From: Pseudomonas sp. B21-028
GTDB lineage: Bacteria > Pseudomonadota > Gammaproteobacteria > Pseudomonadales > Pseudomonadaceae
Direction of reading: 5' to 3'
Length of the DNA stretch: 64,000 bases
Assembly: GCF_024749045.1 (NCBI RefSeq)
Contig: NZ_CP087184.1
Span: forward strand, 1,922,001-1,986,000
The position numbers and the translations under genes were made by a program. Positions 34,297 to 43,719 of the stretch are shown piece by piece. The first letter of the stretch is position 1, and each line of letters begins with the position of its first letter. The notes below the pieces were generated by a model that worked only from the letters and a program-made list of their open reading frames with translations, was not told the origin of the DNA and made no database searches.

Positions 34297-35094
34297 TTGA
34301 CGTTTTCACCGAAGGGGATGACCTCGCGTGCTTTGCTGGCTGCACTGGCTGTTTTCCTGATGGTGCCGGCCTCGGCGGCGCAACTGGTCAGGATCGGGGC
34401 CGCGCATTTTCCACCCTACACCGTGCGCCCCGAAAACGGCGCCGACACCGGCCTGCTGCCGCAGTTGGTCGAAGCCCTGAATCACTCCCAGACCGATTAT
34501 CAGTTCGAGTTGGTACCAACGTCGATTCCACGCCGTTTCAACGATTTCAAGCAAGGCCGGGTCGATATGGCGATCTTCGAGAACCCCGAGTGGGGCTGGG
34601 AGGATGTGCCTCATACCGCAGTGGACATGGGCCTTGAAGATGCGGAAATTTTCGTCACCCAACGACAGCCGGATCGCAAGCAGAGCTACTTCAGCGACCT
34701 CAGAGGCAAGCGCCTGGCGTTGTTCAGCGGCTACCACTACGCCTTTGCCGAGTTCAACGCCGACCCCAAGTTCCTGATGGGCCAATACAACGCCACGCTG
34801 ACATACTCCCACGCCAGCAACCTGTTGATGGTCTTGCGCGGACGTGCCGACATCGCCCTGGTGACCCGTTCGTACCTGAACGATTACGTACTGCGCAACC
34901 CTGAGGTCGGCCCCCAGTTGCTGGTGTCCGAACGTATCGATCAGGTTTACCACCACTATGCCCTGATCCGGCCGCAGGCACCGATTACCAGTGAAGCGTT
35001 TGCACAATTGCTGCAGAAGCTTCGCGATAACGGTCAACTGCTGGCGATTTTCAAGCCTTACCAGATTGAACTGGTGCCATCGCACGCTCATTGA
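34297..35094 (+). CDS. Periplasmic solute-binding protein, SBP_bac_3 family (orphan)
   Basis: 265 residues from the TTG at 34297, which has GGGGAG eight bases upstream; the ATG at 34318 has GGGG directly against it and is less favourable. A signal peptide (SRALLAALAVFLMVPASAAQ) precedes the mature domain, which begins LVRIGAAHFPPYTV and has the amino-acid-binding pattern (GADTGLLPQLVEAL, QGRVDMAIFENP, RGKRLALFSG). No ABC permease or ATPase is adjacent, so it may feed another transporter or act as a sensor. Confidence 0.82.
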   Translation: MTFSPKGMTSRALLAALAVFLMVPASAAQLVRIGAAHFPPYTVRPENGADTGLLPQLVEALNHSQTDYQFELVPTSIPRRFNDFKQGRVDMAIFENPEWGWEDVPHTAVDMGLEDAEIFVTQRQPDRKQSYFSDLRGKRLALFSGYHYAFAEFNADPKFLMGQYNATLTYSHASNLLMVLRGRADIALVTRSYLNDYVLRNPEVGPQLLVSERIDQVYHHYALIRPQAPITSEAFAQLLQKLRDNGQLLAIFKPYQIELVPSHAH

Positions 35095-35139
35095 CCGCAG
35101 TCTCAGGGTCTCCCTTCTTGTCCACTTCTCGCGATGACG

Positions 35140-35424
35140 TCAGGCCGGCGAATCGGAGCGATAGACCGAACAGCATTTTTCAGGCTGATGGAAAAAGACT
35201 TCACCGGGTCCAAACGCGCCGATTTTCTGGAAGGTGTCATTGACCGCATCCATCAAGCCGAACTGTTCCTGTGTCTGCGTGTGGCTACACGCGGCCAGCA
35301 GCGCTTCAAAAAACAGCAGCTTTGCTTTGGCCCTTTGCCCGGATGCCCGGTCTGTGTTGATGGCTTTCGGTTTCAGGAGATCGATCTGCTCTTGAGCGAA
35401 CGCTTCAAGCTCGACTTTTGTCAT
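35140..35424 (-). CDS. Hypothetical small protein
   Basis: 94 residues, MTKVELEAFAQEQIDLLKPKAIN..., with no signal peptide or TM segment. It has a helical central part (KAKLLFFEALLAACSHTQTQ) and a CC pair near the C-terminus. The start at 35424 has GGAG about nine bases upstream. No family is recognised. It converges with the solute-binding protein gene. Confidence 0.6.
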   Translation of the reverse strand: MTKVELEAFAQEQIDLLKPKAINTDRASGQRAKAKLLFFEALLAACSHTQTQEQFGLMDAVNDTFQKIGAFGPGEVFFHQPEKCCSVYRSDSPA

Positions 35425-35598
35425 GGCTGTTTCTCCACCGATCGTTGTGAAGTCTCACGCTATCGCCGGCAACCGGGTCGGTCTACTGTCAAGCCTGACA
35501 GGTGCCTGTCGCGACATGGATGACCTTGGCGATTGACGGCTTGCCGTATGGCACGTCAGTCTGGCCGGGTTTTTTTCACGCAAACAAGGAGGTCATCG

Positions 35599-36405
35599 AT
35601 GCCTTTTGCAACCCTTGACGGACAACCGCTGCATTACCTGGATCAGGGTCGCGGCCCGGTAGTAGTGCTGGGCAGCAGCTATTTGTGGGACCACGGCATG
35701 TGGGCGCCGCAGATCGAAGCGTTGTCGCGACATTACCGGGTGATCGCCCCGGACCTGTGGGGCCATGGTCAATCCGGACGTTTGCCTCAGGGCATGTCTT
35801 CCCTGGACGACCTGGCCCGCCAGGTCCTGGGGTTGATGGACCATCTGGACATCGATTGCTTCAGTCTGGTGGGGCTTTCGGTGGGCGGGATGTGGGGAGC
35901 AAGGCTGGCGTTGATGGCCCCGAAACGGCTCCAGGCGCTGGTGTTGATGGACACCTATGTGGGCGTCGAACCGGAGCCGACGCGCCTGTATTACTTCTCG
36001 CTGTTCGACAAGATCGAAGCCGGCGGCAGCATTCCGGAACCGTTGCTGGATATCGTCGTGCCGATCTTCTTCCGGCCAGGCATCGATCCGCAGTCGCCGC
36101 TGTACCGGCAGTTCCGCGCGACACTGGCCGTGCTGCCGGCTGATCGCCTGCGCGACAGCATCGTGCCGTTGGGGCGAATCATTTTTGGCCGCGACGATAT
36201 CCTGCCGCGCCTGGGTGAGCTGGATGCCGACAGGACCTGGGTGATGTGTGGTGACCAGGACAAGCCACGGCCACCTTCCGAGTCCCTGGAGATGGCCGGG
36301 TTGATCGGTTGTCCCCATGTGCTGATCCCGGAGGCGGGGCACATTTCCAACCTGGAGAATCCTGGGTTCGTTACCGAGGCATTGCTTGAATTCTTGCGTA
36401 GCTGA
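35599..36405 (+). CDS. Alpha/beta hydrolase
   Basis: 268-residue cytoplasmic hydrolase. Oxyanion region near GSSYLWDHGMW, nucleophile elbow GLSVGGMWG (GxSxG with Ser at about residue 94), and C-terminal catalytic His in EAGHISNLENP. The ATG at 35599 follows AAGGAGG. The pattern resembles 3-oxoadipate enol-lactonase/arylesterase-type enzymes, but no degradation pathway is adjacent, so the substrate is open. Confidence 0.87.
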   Translation: MPFATLDGQPLHYLDQGRGPVVVLGSSYLWDHGMWAPQIEALSRHYRVIAPDLWGHGQSGRLPQGMSSLDDLARQVLGLMDHLDIDCFSLVGLSVGGMWGARLALMAPKRLQALVLMDTYVGVEPEPTRLYYFSLFDKIEAGGSIPEPLLDIVVPIFFRPGIDPQSPLYRQFRATLAVLPADRLRDSIVPLGRIIFGRDDILPRLGELDADRTWVMCGDQDKPRPPSESLEMAGLIGCPHVLIPEAGHISNLENPGFVTEALLEFLRS

Positions 36406-36410
36406 CCCAC

Positions 36411-36552
36411 TGCAATCGCGAGCAGGCTTGCTCCCACATTGAGCTGGCAACACCGGGCCATTGTGGAAGCGGGCTTGCTCGCGAAGACGGCGGTACAGTC
36501 AACATCGTTGTCGACTGATCCATTGCAATCGCGAGCAAGCCCGCCCCCGCAA
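36411..36552. repeat. Cluster of three REP units
   Basis: Three units ('cgcgagcaggcttgctccca', 'gcgggcttgctcgcga' and 'cgcgagcaagcccgccccc') in alternating orientation separate the convergent hydrolase and dsbG genes. Confidence 0.82.
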
Positions 36553-36568
36553 CGATTTCCAGGGTCGG

Positions 36569-37336
36569 CTATTTCGGCCCGAGAATTTTCACCAGTTTGT
36601 CCGGCGATGGGGCGCCTTGTTGCTGTTGCAGCTCGCCTTTGGCATCCAGGTAGAAAATCGCCGGGGTGGCGGACAGTTCCAGCTCATCCATCAACTGCTG
36701 GTTGGCATCGAGCTTGGCCTGAACGGCGGGCGGTATGTCCTTGAGGGGTTTGAGCGTGCTGCCCTTGCCGGACTTTTCATGGTCCTCCAGGGCTTTTTGT
36801 GGGTCCTTGGCGGCCAGCAGCGCGGCGGATTTTCCGGGGCTGTCTTCGCGGATGATGCCCACCATGATGTGACGCAACTGCACCTTGCCGGCCTTGACCC
36901 ATGGTCGGGCCTGTTCCCAGAACATGTTGCAGTACGGGCAGTTGGGATCACTGAACAGATACACGATGCGCGGTGCGTCCTTGCTGCCGTCGGCGATCCA
37001 GTTGCTCGCCTCCATTTTTGCCCATATTTCCTTCGCCATCGGTGCGTAGACCAGTTTTTGTAGCGGCTCGGTGCTCAGGTCCTTGCCGTCGGCGTCGTAC
37101 AGGTTGCCGAGCAGGACATGCTGGCCGTCCGGGGTCAGGTACAGCGCCATGCCGCGGTTCTGGTATTGCGCCGCGTAACCGCGTAGCCCGTCTGGTGCCT
37201 CGAAGGTGCCGACGATCTTCGCGCCCTTGGCTTCGATTTTCTTGATGGCTGCCGGCAGTTCTTCGGCTTGTAGCAGCGGCGCTTGCAGCAGCGCCGTGGC
37301 GACGGCCAGCGTCAGCAAGTGGCGGAGGCGGGGCAT
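36569..37336 (-). CDS. dsbG: Thiol:disulfide isomerase DsbG
   Basis: 255-residue periplasmic protein. Signal peptide LLTLAVATALLQAPLLQAEE, N-terminal dimerisation domain, and thioredoxin domain with the active site CPYC in FSDPNCPYCNMFW at about residue 131. DsbG rescues single cysteines and isomerises disulfides, and is kept reduced by DsbD. It is the last gene of the dsbD-tlpA-dsbG operon and overlaps the upstream gene by 25 bp. Confidence 0.92.
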   Translation of the reverse strand: MPRLRHLLTLAVATALLQAPLLQAEELPAAIKKIEAKGAKIVGTFEAPDGLRGYAAQYQNRGMALYLTPDGQHVLLGNLYDADGKDLSTEPLQKLVYAPMAKEIWAKMEASNWIADGSKDAPRIVYLFSDPNCPYCNMFWEQARPWVKAGKVQLRHIMVGIIREDSPGKSAALLAAKDPQKALEDHEKSGKGSTLKPLKDIPPAVQAKLDANQQLMDELELSATPAIFYLDAKGELQQQQGAPSPDKLVKILGPK

Positions 37337-38181
37337 GGCGGTTTCCTTGTGGCGGGGTGGGATGCCGTGGTGGAACCCGGCGTTTCGAAGTTTTCCAGTG
37401 CCCGGGCCAGACTCGCCTCCGACAGCTCACCCAGGTGACTGCCCAGCAGGCGGCCGTCGGCGCTGTAGAACAGCGTCGTCGGCAGCGCCATGGAACCCAC
37501 GGCCTGGCCGAGGAGACCGCTGCCGTCGAACAAGACGTTGTCCAGGCTCAGGCCCTGGGTGGCGAGGTAGGTGCTGACGCTCTGCATGCTTTCGGCCTGG
37601 TTGACGAACAGGAAGGTCAGGTCCGGACGCTGCTGTTGGGCTTCTTCCAGCACCGGCATTTCACGCCGGCAGGGTGGGCACCAGGTGGCCCAGAGGTTGA
37701 TCACCAGGGGGCCGCCCTGATAATCGGTGAGCTTCACGGTCTGTCCGCTGGCGTCGCGCAGGTCGATGTCCGGCACCCGGGTGCCCTGTTCGTAGAGAGT
37801 CAGCGCCATCGTTGCCACCAGCCAGAACAGCAGGCCGCTGCCGACGCCGATCCCCAATGGTCGACGCAGGGCCGGTCGGCGTCGGGCCCACAGCAAAGTC
37901 CCGATTACCAGCGCCACGATGCCTGGCCAGGCCAGGAAGCCGCCGTCGCGCAAGTCGACGATCTGCCACGGATCGTCCTGATAATGGTTCCAATAGGCGA
38001 CGACAAAGCTGATCCGCGCGGCCAGGAGCCCAACCAGGAACAACATGAACAGCACCGATTCGGGGTTCTCGCCACCGCGCTTGGCCACTCGCCAGCCCAC
38101 GAAAGTCGCCAGCGCCAGGGCACTGATCAGCAGCAGATGGTTAAGGGCGATGGCAAAGGTACCCAGGGTGAGTGTCAGCAT
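37312..38181 (-). CDS. Membrane-anchored TlpA/DsbE-like thioredoxin
   Basis: 289 residues. The N-terminal half has about four TM helices (LLLISALALATFVGW, SVLFMLFLVGLLAARISFVVAY, WPGIVALVIGTLLWA, GSGLLFWLVATMALT) with a weak likeness to the start of Lgt-type proteins. The C-terminal half is a TlpA thioredoxin with active site WCPPC in LWATWCPPCRREMP at about residue 168. It presumably takes electrons from DsbD and passes them on in the periplasm. Its ATG overlaps the dsbD stop. The polytopic anchor is unusual compared with the single helix of CcmG/DsbE. Confidence 0.85.
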   Translation of the reverse strand: MLTLTLGTFAIALNHLLLISALALATFVGWRVAKRGGENPESVLFMLFLVGLLAARISFVVAYWNHYQDDPWQIVDLRDGGFLAWPGIVALVIGTLLWARRRPALRRPLGIGVGSGLLFWLVATMALTLYEQGTRVPDIDLRDASGQTVKLTDYQGGPLVINLWATWCPPCRREMPVLEEAQQQRPDLTFLFVNQAESMQSVSTYLATQGLSLDNVLFDGSGLLGQAVGSMALPTTLFYSADGRLLGSHLGELSEASLARALENFETPGSTTASHPATRKPPCPASATC

Positions 38182-39908
38182 CAGTTCGCATCCCGGGTAC
38201 TGTTCCAGCGTTCCAGGAAATCCTTGGCGTCGACTTCACCGGTGATGCGCTGGCTGCGGCGCTCTTTGCCGTCGGCACCGATCCACAGCAGGCTCGGCGG
38301 CCCGGGTACCTGATAACGGCTCAGCAGTTCGCGGCTGGCGGCGTTGTCGGCGGTCACGTCGAGGCGCAGCAGGCGGACGTCCTTCAAGGCATTCAGCACC
38401 TCGGCGCGGCCGAACACCTGTTTCTCCATGATTTTGCAGGACACGCACCAGTCGGCGTAATAATCCACGAGCACCCATTGGCCCTGGGCCTGGGCCGCGT
38501 CCAGTTCCTGTTGCAGGACGGCAGGCTCGCGGATCGTGACGAAGGCGTCGTGGGCGCTGACCGCCGCGCTGCCCTGGGCGCCGGTGTAGACCTTCAAGGG
38601 CTGGAAGAAATCATCGCTACCACCGGCAGCACCCACCAGCAGCGCGCTGCCCCACAAGCCAAACAGCAGTGACGCGCTGCCGCAGGCATAGGCCATGCGG
38701 CCGAAGCCTTCGGTCTGGCGCCAGGCGCTGTAGGCAGCGATCAACAACAGCACGCCCCACAGTCCGATCCATAGCGAGCCGTCGATGACCGGACGAATCA
38801 TCAGCAGCGCGGTGCCCAGGAACAGGAAGCCGAACACGCCCTTGACCAGATCCATCCAGGCGCCAGGCTTGGGCAGGAAACGGTTGCCCACGGTCACCAG
38901 CAGCAACAACGGCAGACCGATGCCGACGCCCATGGCAAACAGGATCAGGCCGCCGTGCAGTGCATTACCGCTCTGGGCGATGTACAGCAACGCGCCAGCC
39001 AGCGGGGCGGTCATGCACGGGCCTACCAGCAGGCCGGACAGTGCGCCGAGAATCCCAGCGCCCACCAGGCTGCCGCCGCGGCGCTGACGCCCGGCGTTCT
39101 CCAGGCGGTCGCGCAAGGCGGCCGGCAGTTGCAATTCGAAGAAACCGAACATGGGCAGCGCCAGCACCACGAACACCGCGGCGAAGGTGCCCAGCAGCCA
39201 TGGTTGTTGCAGCAAGGCCTGAAGGTTGGCGCCCAGCAGTGCGGCCAGCACACCCATGGCGGCATACACCAGGGCCATGCTGATCACGTAGCTGCCCGCC
39301 AGGGCCAGGCCGCGTCGAGGCCCGGCACCGCTGCCGACCACCAGGCCGGCGAGGATCGGCAACATCGGCAGGGAACATGGTGTAAACGCCAGCAACAGTC
39401 CCAGACCGAAAAACACCAGCAGGCTCCAGCCCAATGCCCGTTGCTGCAGGCCGCTGGCCAGGGCCTGATCCGGCGCTTCGCCTTTGGCCACCGCAGAGGT
39501 ATCGCCGCCCAGGTCGACCACCTGGGTCTGGGGTGGGTAGCACAGCCCTGCATCGGCACAGCCCTGGAAGCCCACTTTGATCTTGCCGGTGGCGCCTGCT
39601 GGAATCTTCAGCTCCAGCGCTTGGCGATAGACCTGTTGGTCACCGAAAAACTCATCGCTGTGGGCTTCTCCCGCCGGTAGTTTCGGTTTTTGCGCGTCGG
39701 CAAGGCCATCGAATTTGAGTCGCTGCTGATACAGGTAGTATCCATCGGCGATCTGCCAGAAGAGCTGGGTCTCACCGGAGTCCAGGCGTTCGGAAGTAAA
39801 CACGAAGGCCTTTTCCACCGGCAGGAAATCGGGTTTGGTTTCGAAGGGATTGGCGGCCTGGGCCAGGCCCGAAATCAGCAGCAGCCACAGCAAAAACAAT
39901 CGACGCAT
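38181..39908 (-). CDS. dsbD: Thiol:disulfide interchange protein DsbD
   Basis: 575 residues. Signal peptide (LFLLWLLLISGLAQAA), periplasmic alpha domain with its cysteine pair in GCADAGLCYPP, eight-TM beta domain with the two cysteines in FTPCSLPML and GPCMTAPLAG, and C-terminal thioredoxin gamma domain with YADWCVSCKIME. It carries reducing power from cytosolic thioredoxin to DsbG and TlpA partners. The ATG at 39908 begins the signal peptide; the longer frame to 40007 is upstream sequence. Divergent from the DsbRS-like regulators. Confidence 0.94.
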   Translation of the reverse strand: MRRLFLLWLLLISGLAQAANPFETKPDFLPVEKAFVFTSERLDSGETQLFWQIADGYYLYQQRLKFDGLADAQKPKLPAGEAHSDEFFGDQQVYRQALELKIPAGATGKIKVGFQGCADAGLCYPPQTQVVDLGGDTSAVAKGEAPDQALASGLQQRALGWSLLVFFGLGLLLAFTPCSLPMLPILAGLVVGSGAGPRRGLALAGSYVISMALVYAAMGVLAALLGANLQALLQQPWLLGTFAAVFVVLALPMFGFFELQLPAALRDRLENAGRQRRGGSLVGAGILGALSGLLVGPCMTAPLAGALLYIAQSGNALHGGLILFAMGVGIGLPLLLLVTVGNRFLPKPGAWMDLVKGVFGFLFLGTALLMIRPVIDGSLWIGLWGVLLLIAAYSAWRQTEGFGRMAYACGSASLLFGLWGSALLVGAAGGSDDFFQPLKVYTGAQGSAAVSAHDAFVTIREPAVLQQELDAAQAQGQWVLVDYYADWCVSCKIMEKQVFGRAEVLNALKDVRLLRLDVTADNAASRELLSRYQVPGPPSLLWIGADGKERRSQRITGEVDAKDFLERWNSTRDAN

Positions 39909-39956
39909 GGATAAAGCCTTAGAACGAAGCAAGTGGAAAGCACGATGGCGAATGGC

Positions 39957-39976
39957 GATTAACCGTCGATTAAACG
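39957..39976. promoter_or_regulatory. Direct repeat between dsbD and dsbR, likely regulator site
   Basis: GATTAACCG (39957-39965) and GATTAAACG (39968-39976) are direct repeats 11 bp apart start to start, the typical form of an OmpR-family binding box. The site is in the divergent intergenic region and could serve both dsbD and dsbR. Confidence 0.6.
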
Positions 39977-40081
39977 GCGAGGGCCACATGCAGCAATGAT
40001 CGCCCATGTCTGCCGTACTCGTCGCATAATGTCGGCTTAATCGGCCGGCGGCCTAATGTACCTTTTTCCACGGGGCTTACC

Positions 40082-40762
40082 ATGCGTGTACTGGTGTGCG
40101 AAGACGATGAACTGATCGCCAGCGGGATCGTTGCCGGTCTCACGGCCCAGGGCCTGACCGTCGAGCACGTGGGGTCGGCCTCGGCGGCGCGGGCGATGAT
40201 CGGCGTGGCCGAGTTCGACGTCATGGTGCTGGACCTGGGGTTGCCCGATGAGGACGGTCTTAAACTGCTCAAGCAATTACGCCAGCAAGGATTGGAGATT
40301 CCGGTGCTGATCCTTACCGCGCGGGATTCGGTGACCGATCGGGTCGACGGCCTGCAAGCCGGTGCCGATGACTATCTGCTCAAGCCTTTCGACCTGCGCG
40401 AGCTGGCGGCGCGCCTGCACACCCTGCTGCGTCGCGTGGCGGGTCGCAGCGTCAACCTGATCGAGCACGGTCGCCTGACTTACGATCCCAGCAGCCGTGA
40501 AACCCTCCTGGATGGCCAGCCGGTGGATTTATCCCGGCGCGAGCAATCGCTGTTGCAGGCGCTGTTGCACAGTCGTGGCCGGGTGCTGTCCACCGAGCAG
40601 CTCAAGGACAGCGTGTATGGCTTCAACGACGAACTGGAAAGCAACGCCCTCAACGTCCATATCCATCACCTGCGGCGCAAGCTCGGCAACGGGATTGTCG
40701 AGACGGTACGCGGGCTGGGTTATCGCCTGGGACCGGCCGATGGCGGAGAACCTTCCAAGTGA
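40082..40762 (+). CDS. dsbR: OmpR-family response regulator, DsbR-like
   Basis: 226-residue regulator with receiver (VLVCEDDELIASGIVAG, phospho-Asp in VMVLDLGLPDEDG, Lys in LLKPFDL) and a C-terminal winged helix (LSRREQSLLQALLHS... NALNVHIHHLRRKLG). By position, divergent from dsbD and followed by a sensor kinase, it corresponds to the copper-responsive DsbR described in P. aeruginosa, which activates dsbD/E/G. It overlaps the kinase gene by ATGA. Confidence 0.85.
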   Translation: MRVLVCEDDELIASGIVAGLTAQGLTVEHVGSASAARAMIGVAEFDVMVLDLGLPDEDGLKLLKQLRQQGLEIPVLILTARDSVTDRVDGLQAGADDYLLKPFDLRELAARLHTLLRRVAGRSVNLIEHGRLTYDPSSRETLLDGQPVDLSRREQSLLQALLHSRGRVLSTEQLKDSVYGFNDELESNALNVHIHHLRRKLGNGIVETVRGLGYRLGPADGGEPSK

Positions 40763-42090
40763 TGAGCCTGCGATTGCGCCTGAGCCTGACCCTCGGCGCG
40801 GCGTTCACCCTGATCTGGGCCCTGGCGGCGGCGTGGATGCTCAGCGATCTGCGCAACCAGATGATGTTTTCCCTCGACCAGCGCCTGGTGGCGTCGGCGC
40901 GGATGGTCGCCGGCCTCCTGGAGCAGTTGCCACCGTTGCCGAGCAAGGGCGAGGGCACGCATTTCAGCGCCGAGCAATTGAGCATTCCCGGTGGCATGGC
41001 CTGCCAGGTCAGCTCCTTGCGTGGCGAAATCCTGGCCCGTAGTCACGGCACCCCGGAACAGGTCCTGGAAGCCGAGAAAATGGGTTTTCACGATCAGATG
41101 ATCGACGGCGCGCCCTGGCGCAGTTTCACCCTGGCCCGGGGCGATGTACGCATTACCACCGCCGACCGCCAGATCGAGCGGGAAGCCCTCAATATGTCGA
41201 TCCTGTTGGCGGCTTCGGTGCCGGTGGGTGTGGCGTTGCTTGGCTGCCTGTGCCTGCTGTGGCTGGGCATTGGCCAGGGCCTGGCGCCGCTCAATCGCAT
41301 GCGCGATGCGCTGATGCGCCGCAATGCCGACTCCCTGGAACCCTTGCAGATCCATCCGTTACCCAGCGAGCTGCGCCCCCTGCTGGAGACACAAAACCAG
41401 CTGTTCCAACGCATCGGCAAGACCATCGAGCGTGAGCGCAGGCTGACCGGCGATGCTGCCCATGAGCTGCGCAGCCCCTTGACGGCCATCAAGACTCACC
41501 TGCAAGTAGCGCGAATGACCGAAGGCGCCGCGCGCGACCAGTCCCTGGCCAGGGCCGAGGAGGGCGCCGACCGGTTGCATCGCACGCTCGAGCAGTTACT
41601 GCTGCTGGCCCGGGTGGAAGGCAGCCTGTCCTTCGACGATGGGGTGCAATGCAATGCCGAGCAGGTTGCGCGGCTGGCGATCCAGGATGCGGCCAGTGGC
41701 GATCCCGGGCGAATCAGACTGCATGTCTCTGCCGGGGTATCCGATGCGCCGGTGCAGATGCCGGCGGTGCTGTCCATCGCGGCGTTGCGCAACCTGCTGG
41801 ATAACGCGCTGCGCCATACCCCTGAGGGTACCGACGTGGAGCTGAGCCTGGAGATGGTCGGCCAGCGGGTGCGTTTCCAGGTCCGCGATCACGGTCCTGG
41901 CATTGCCGCCGACGATATCCAGCACCTGACCCAGCGCTTCTGGCGCAACGGTCAGAGCACCGGCTGCGGCCTGGGGTTGGCGATCGTCCAGGCCATTGTC
42001 CAGCGTTGTGGTTGCAGCCTGCATTTCGATAGCCGTCCGGACGGGCTGCGAGTGGAGTTGACGATGCCGGTACAGGTGCAGGTTCGGTAG
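40759..42090 (+). CDS. dsbS: Sensor histidine kinase, DsbS-like
   Basis: 443 residues. TM1 (LTLGAAFTLIWALAAAWML), periplasmic domain of about 120 residues, TM2 (LLAASVPVGVALLGCLCLLWLGI), HAMP, HisKA (DAAHELRSPLTAIKTHL) and HATPase (STGCGLGLAIVQAI). A single cysteine, Cys82, lies in the periplasmic part (GGMACQV). In P. aeruginosa DsbS, as I recall, a cysteine at this number binds Cu(I), which would make this the copper-sensing residue. Confidence 0.83.
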   Translation: MMSLRLRLSLTLGAAFTLIWALAAAWMLSDLRNQMMFSLDQRLVASARMVAGLLEQLPPLPSKGEGTHFSAEQLSIPGGMACQVSSLRGEILARSHGTPEQVLEAEKMGFHDQMIDGAPWRSFTLARGDVRITTADRQIEREALNMSILLAASVPVGVALLGCLCLLWLGIGQGLAPLNRMRDALMRRNADSLEPLQIHPLPSELRPLLETQNQLFQRIGKTIERERRLTGDAAHELRSPLTAIKTHLQVARMTEGAARDQSLARAEEGADRLHRTLEQLLLLARVEGSLSFDDGVQCNAEQVARLAIQDAASGDPGRIRLHVSAGVSDAPVQMPAVLSIAALRNLLDNALRHTPEGTDVELSLEMVGQRVRFQVRDHGPGIAADDIQHLTQRFWRNGQSTGCGLGLAIVQAIVQRCGCSLHFDSRPDGLRVELTMPVQVQVR

Positions 42091-42193
42091 CTGATCGCTC
42101 GAAGCTTTCTGCAACCATTGCTATTGGCGCATCCGGCTTATCCGGGTCTATGTTTTTTTCAGCTCGACTCAAGGACTGAGGAAAACAGTGACA

Positions 42194-42676
42194 ATGGACA
42201 CCTTCATCGAAATCAGCACGGCCGCCCCCGGCGATGCCGGCATCATCAGCCGGATCGCCGAGCGCTCCATCCGGGTCGGTTGTGCCGCGGAGCACCGTAA
42301 CGACCCGCGCATCGTAGCCGCCTGGACCCGCAATAATACCCTTGCGCGTATTCGCCCCTGGCTGGCCGAGCCCCGGTTGCGCCTGACCCTGGCTCGTCTG
42401 CACGGGCGGCCGGTGGGCATTGCGATGGCTTCGGTCAGTGGTCGGATCGCATTCTGCTACGTGCAGCCGGAGTGGTTTCGGCGCGGGGCCGGGCGGGCGC
42501 TGGTGCAGGATATCGAGGCATGGTTGCGTGGCCGCGGGCTCGCCCAGGTGCGGCTAAACAGCACAGGCACCAGCTACGGGTTCTATAGGCGCCTGGGGTT
42601 TGAGCAAAGCGCCAAGGCCTTTGCCATTGGTGGTGTCGCAGCCATTGCGATGCACAAGTCGCTGGCGGGCGGTTGA
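42194..42676 (+). CDS. GNAT family N-acetyltransferase
   Basis: 160 residues from the ATG at 42194; a GTG at 42188 has slightly better spacing to GAGG. The acetyl-CoA binding motif A is seen as VQPEWFRRGAGRALVQDIEAWLRG, followed by RLNSTGTSYGFYRRLGFE, typical of the GNAT fold. The substrate is unknown. It converges with ppsR. Confidence 0.83.
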   Translation: MDTFIEISTAAPGDAGIISRIAERSIRVGCAAEHRNDPRIVAAWTRNNTLARIRPWLAEPRLRLTLARLHGRPVGIAMASVSGRIAFCYVQPEWFRRGAGRALVQDIEAWLRGRGLAQVRLNSTGTSYGFYRRLGFEQSAKAFAIGGVAAIAMHKSLAGG

Positions 42677-42724
42677 AGCATTGATCCAGGATTTTCGCGA
42701 ATCCCACAAGTGTTGTGTCCGTGG

Positions 42725-43543
42725 CTACTTGAACCGCCGCTCCACGCCTTTCTCCACCAGGATCTTCGCCGAAATCTCCTCCACGGAAAAATGCGTGGAG
42801 TTGATGTGGGGGATATTTTCCCGCCGGAACAGGTTTTCCACCTCGCGCACTTCGAACTCACACTGGGCATAACTCGAATAGCGGCTGTTGGGCTTGCGCT
42901 CGTTGCGGATCGCGGTGAGGCGGTCCGGGTCGATGGTCAGGCCGAACAGCTTGTGCTGGTGGGCGCGCAGGGCGCTGGGCAGTTGCAGGCGCTCCATGTC
43001 TTCTTCGGTCAGCGGATAGTTGGCCGCGCGGATGCCGAACTGCATCGCCATGTACAGGCACGTCGGTGTCTTACCACAACGCGACACCCCCACTAGGATC
43101 AGGTCGGCCTTATCGTAATAATGCGTGCGGGCGCCGTCATCGTTATCCAGCGCGAAGTTGACCGCCTCGATCCGCTCCATGTAATTGGAGTTGTGGCCGA
43201 TGGAATGGGATTTGCCGACCGAGTAGGAAGAATGCTCGCTCAGCTCCTGCTCCAGGGGCGCCAGGAAGGTAGAAAAAATGTCGATCATGAAACCATTGGA
43301 CGTTGCGAGAATCTCACGGATGTCCTGATTGACGATGGTATCGAAGATGATCGGGCGAAAACCGTCGGTTTCGGCGGCTTTATTGATTTGCTGTACCATG
43401 GCCCGCGCCTTGTCGACGCTGTCGATGTACGGACGTGTCAGCTTGGTGAAGGTAATGTTTTCGAATTGTGCCAAAAGGCTTTGGCCCAGGGTTTCGGCGG
43501 TGATGCCGGTCCCATCGGAGATAAAGAAAGCAGATCGTTTCAT
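42725..43543 (-). CDS. ppsR: PEP synthase regulatory protein (kinase/pyrophosphorylase)
   Basis: 272-residue DUF299 protein. It inactivates PEP synthase by ADP-dependent threonine phosphorylation and reactivates it by phosphate-dependent removal. Visible: [19 protein letters not shown] at the N-terminus, P-loop-like [16 protein letters not shown] at about residue 153, and TIDPDRL. It is divergent from ppsA, its target, with 176 bp between the starts. Confidence 0.93.
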   Translation of the reverse strand: MKRSAFFISDGTGITAETLGQSLLAQFENITFTKLTRPYIDSVDKARAMVQQINKAAETDGFRPIIFDTIVNQDIREILATSNGFMIDIFSTFLAPLEQELSEHSSYSVGKSHSIGHNSNYMERIEAVNFALDNDDGARTHYYDKADLILVGVSRCGKTPTCLYMAMQFGIRAANYPLTEEDMERLQLPSALRAHQHKLFGLTIDPDRLTAIRNERKPNSRYSSYAQCEFEVREVENLFRRENIPHINSTHFSVEEISAKILVEKGVERRFK

Positions 43544-43719
43544 TTGCGCCTTGGGCCTTAAGCTAGTGACGATTCTTGGATATGATAGGCGCGATTTGCT
43601 GGCCGCCAGTGGCCAGCATTCTCACTTATTTTCCAGGTCCAGGCCATATCGCCGGCCAACGCTCCCCAGGAGTCGCCGGTGCCTTGAGCTTTTCCAACAC
43701 AGTTAGTGGAGAGATCACC

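Noticed and set aside
36411..36552. Repeated units that could suggest a small CRISPR array
   Set aside because: Units alternate in orientation, spacing is irregular and the units are REP palindromes found throughout the window; no cas gene is present.
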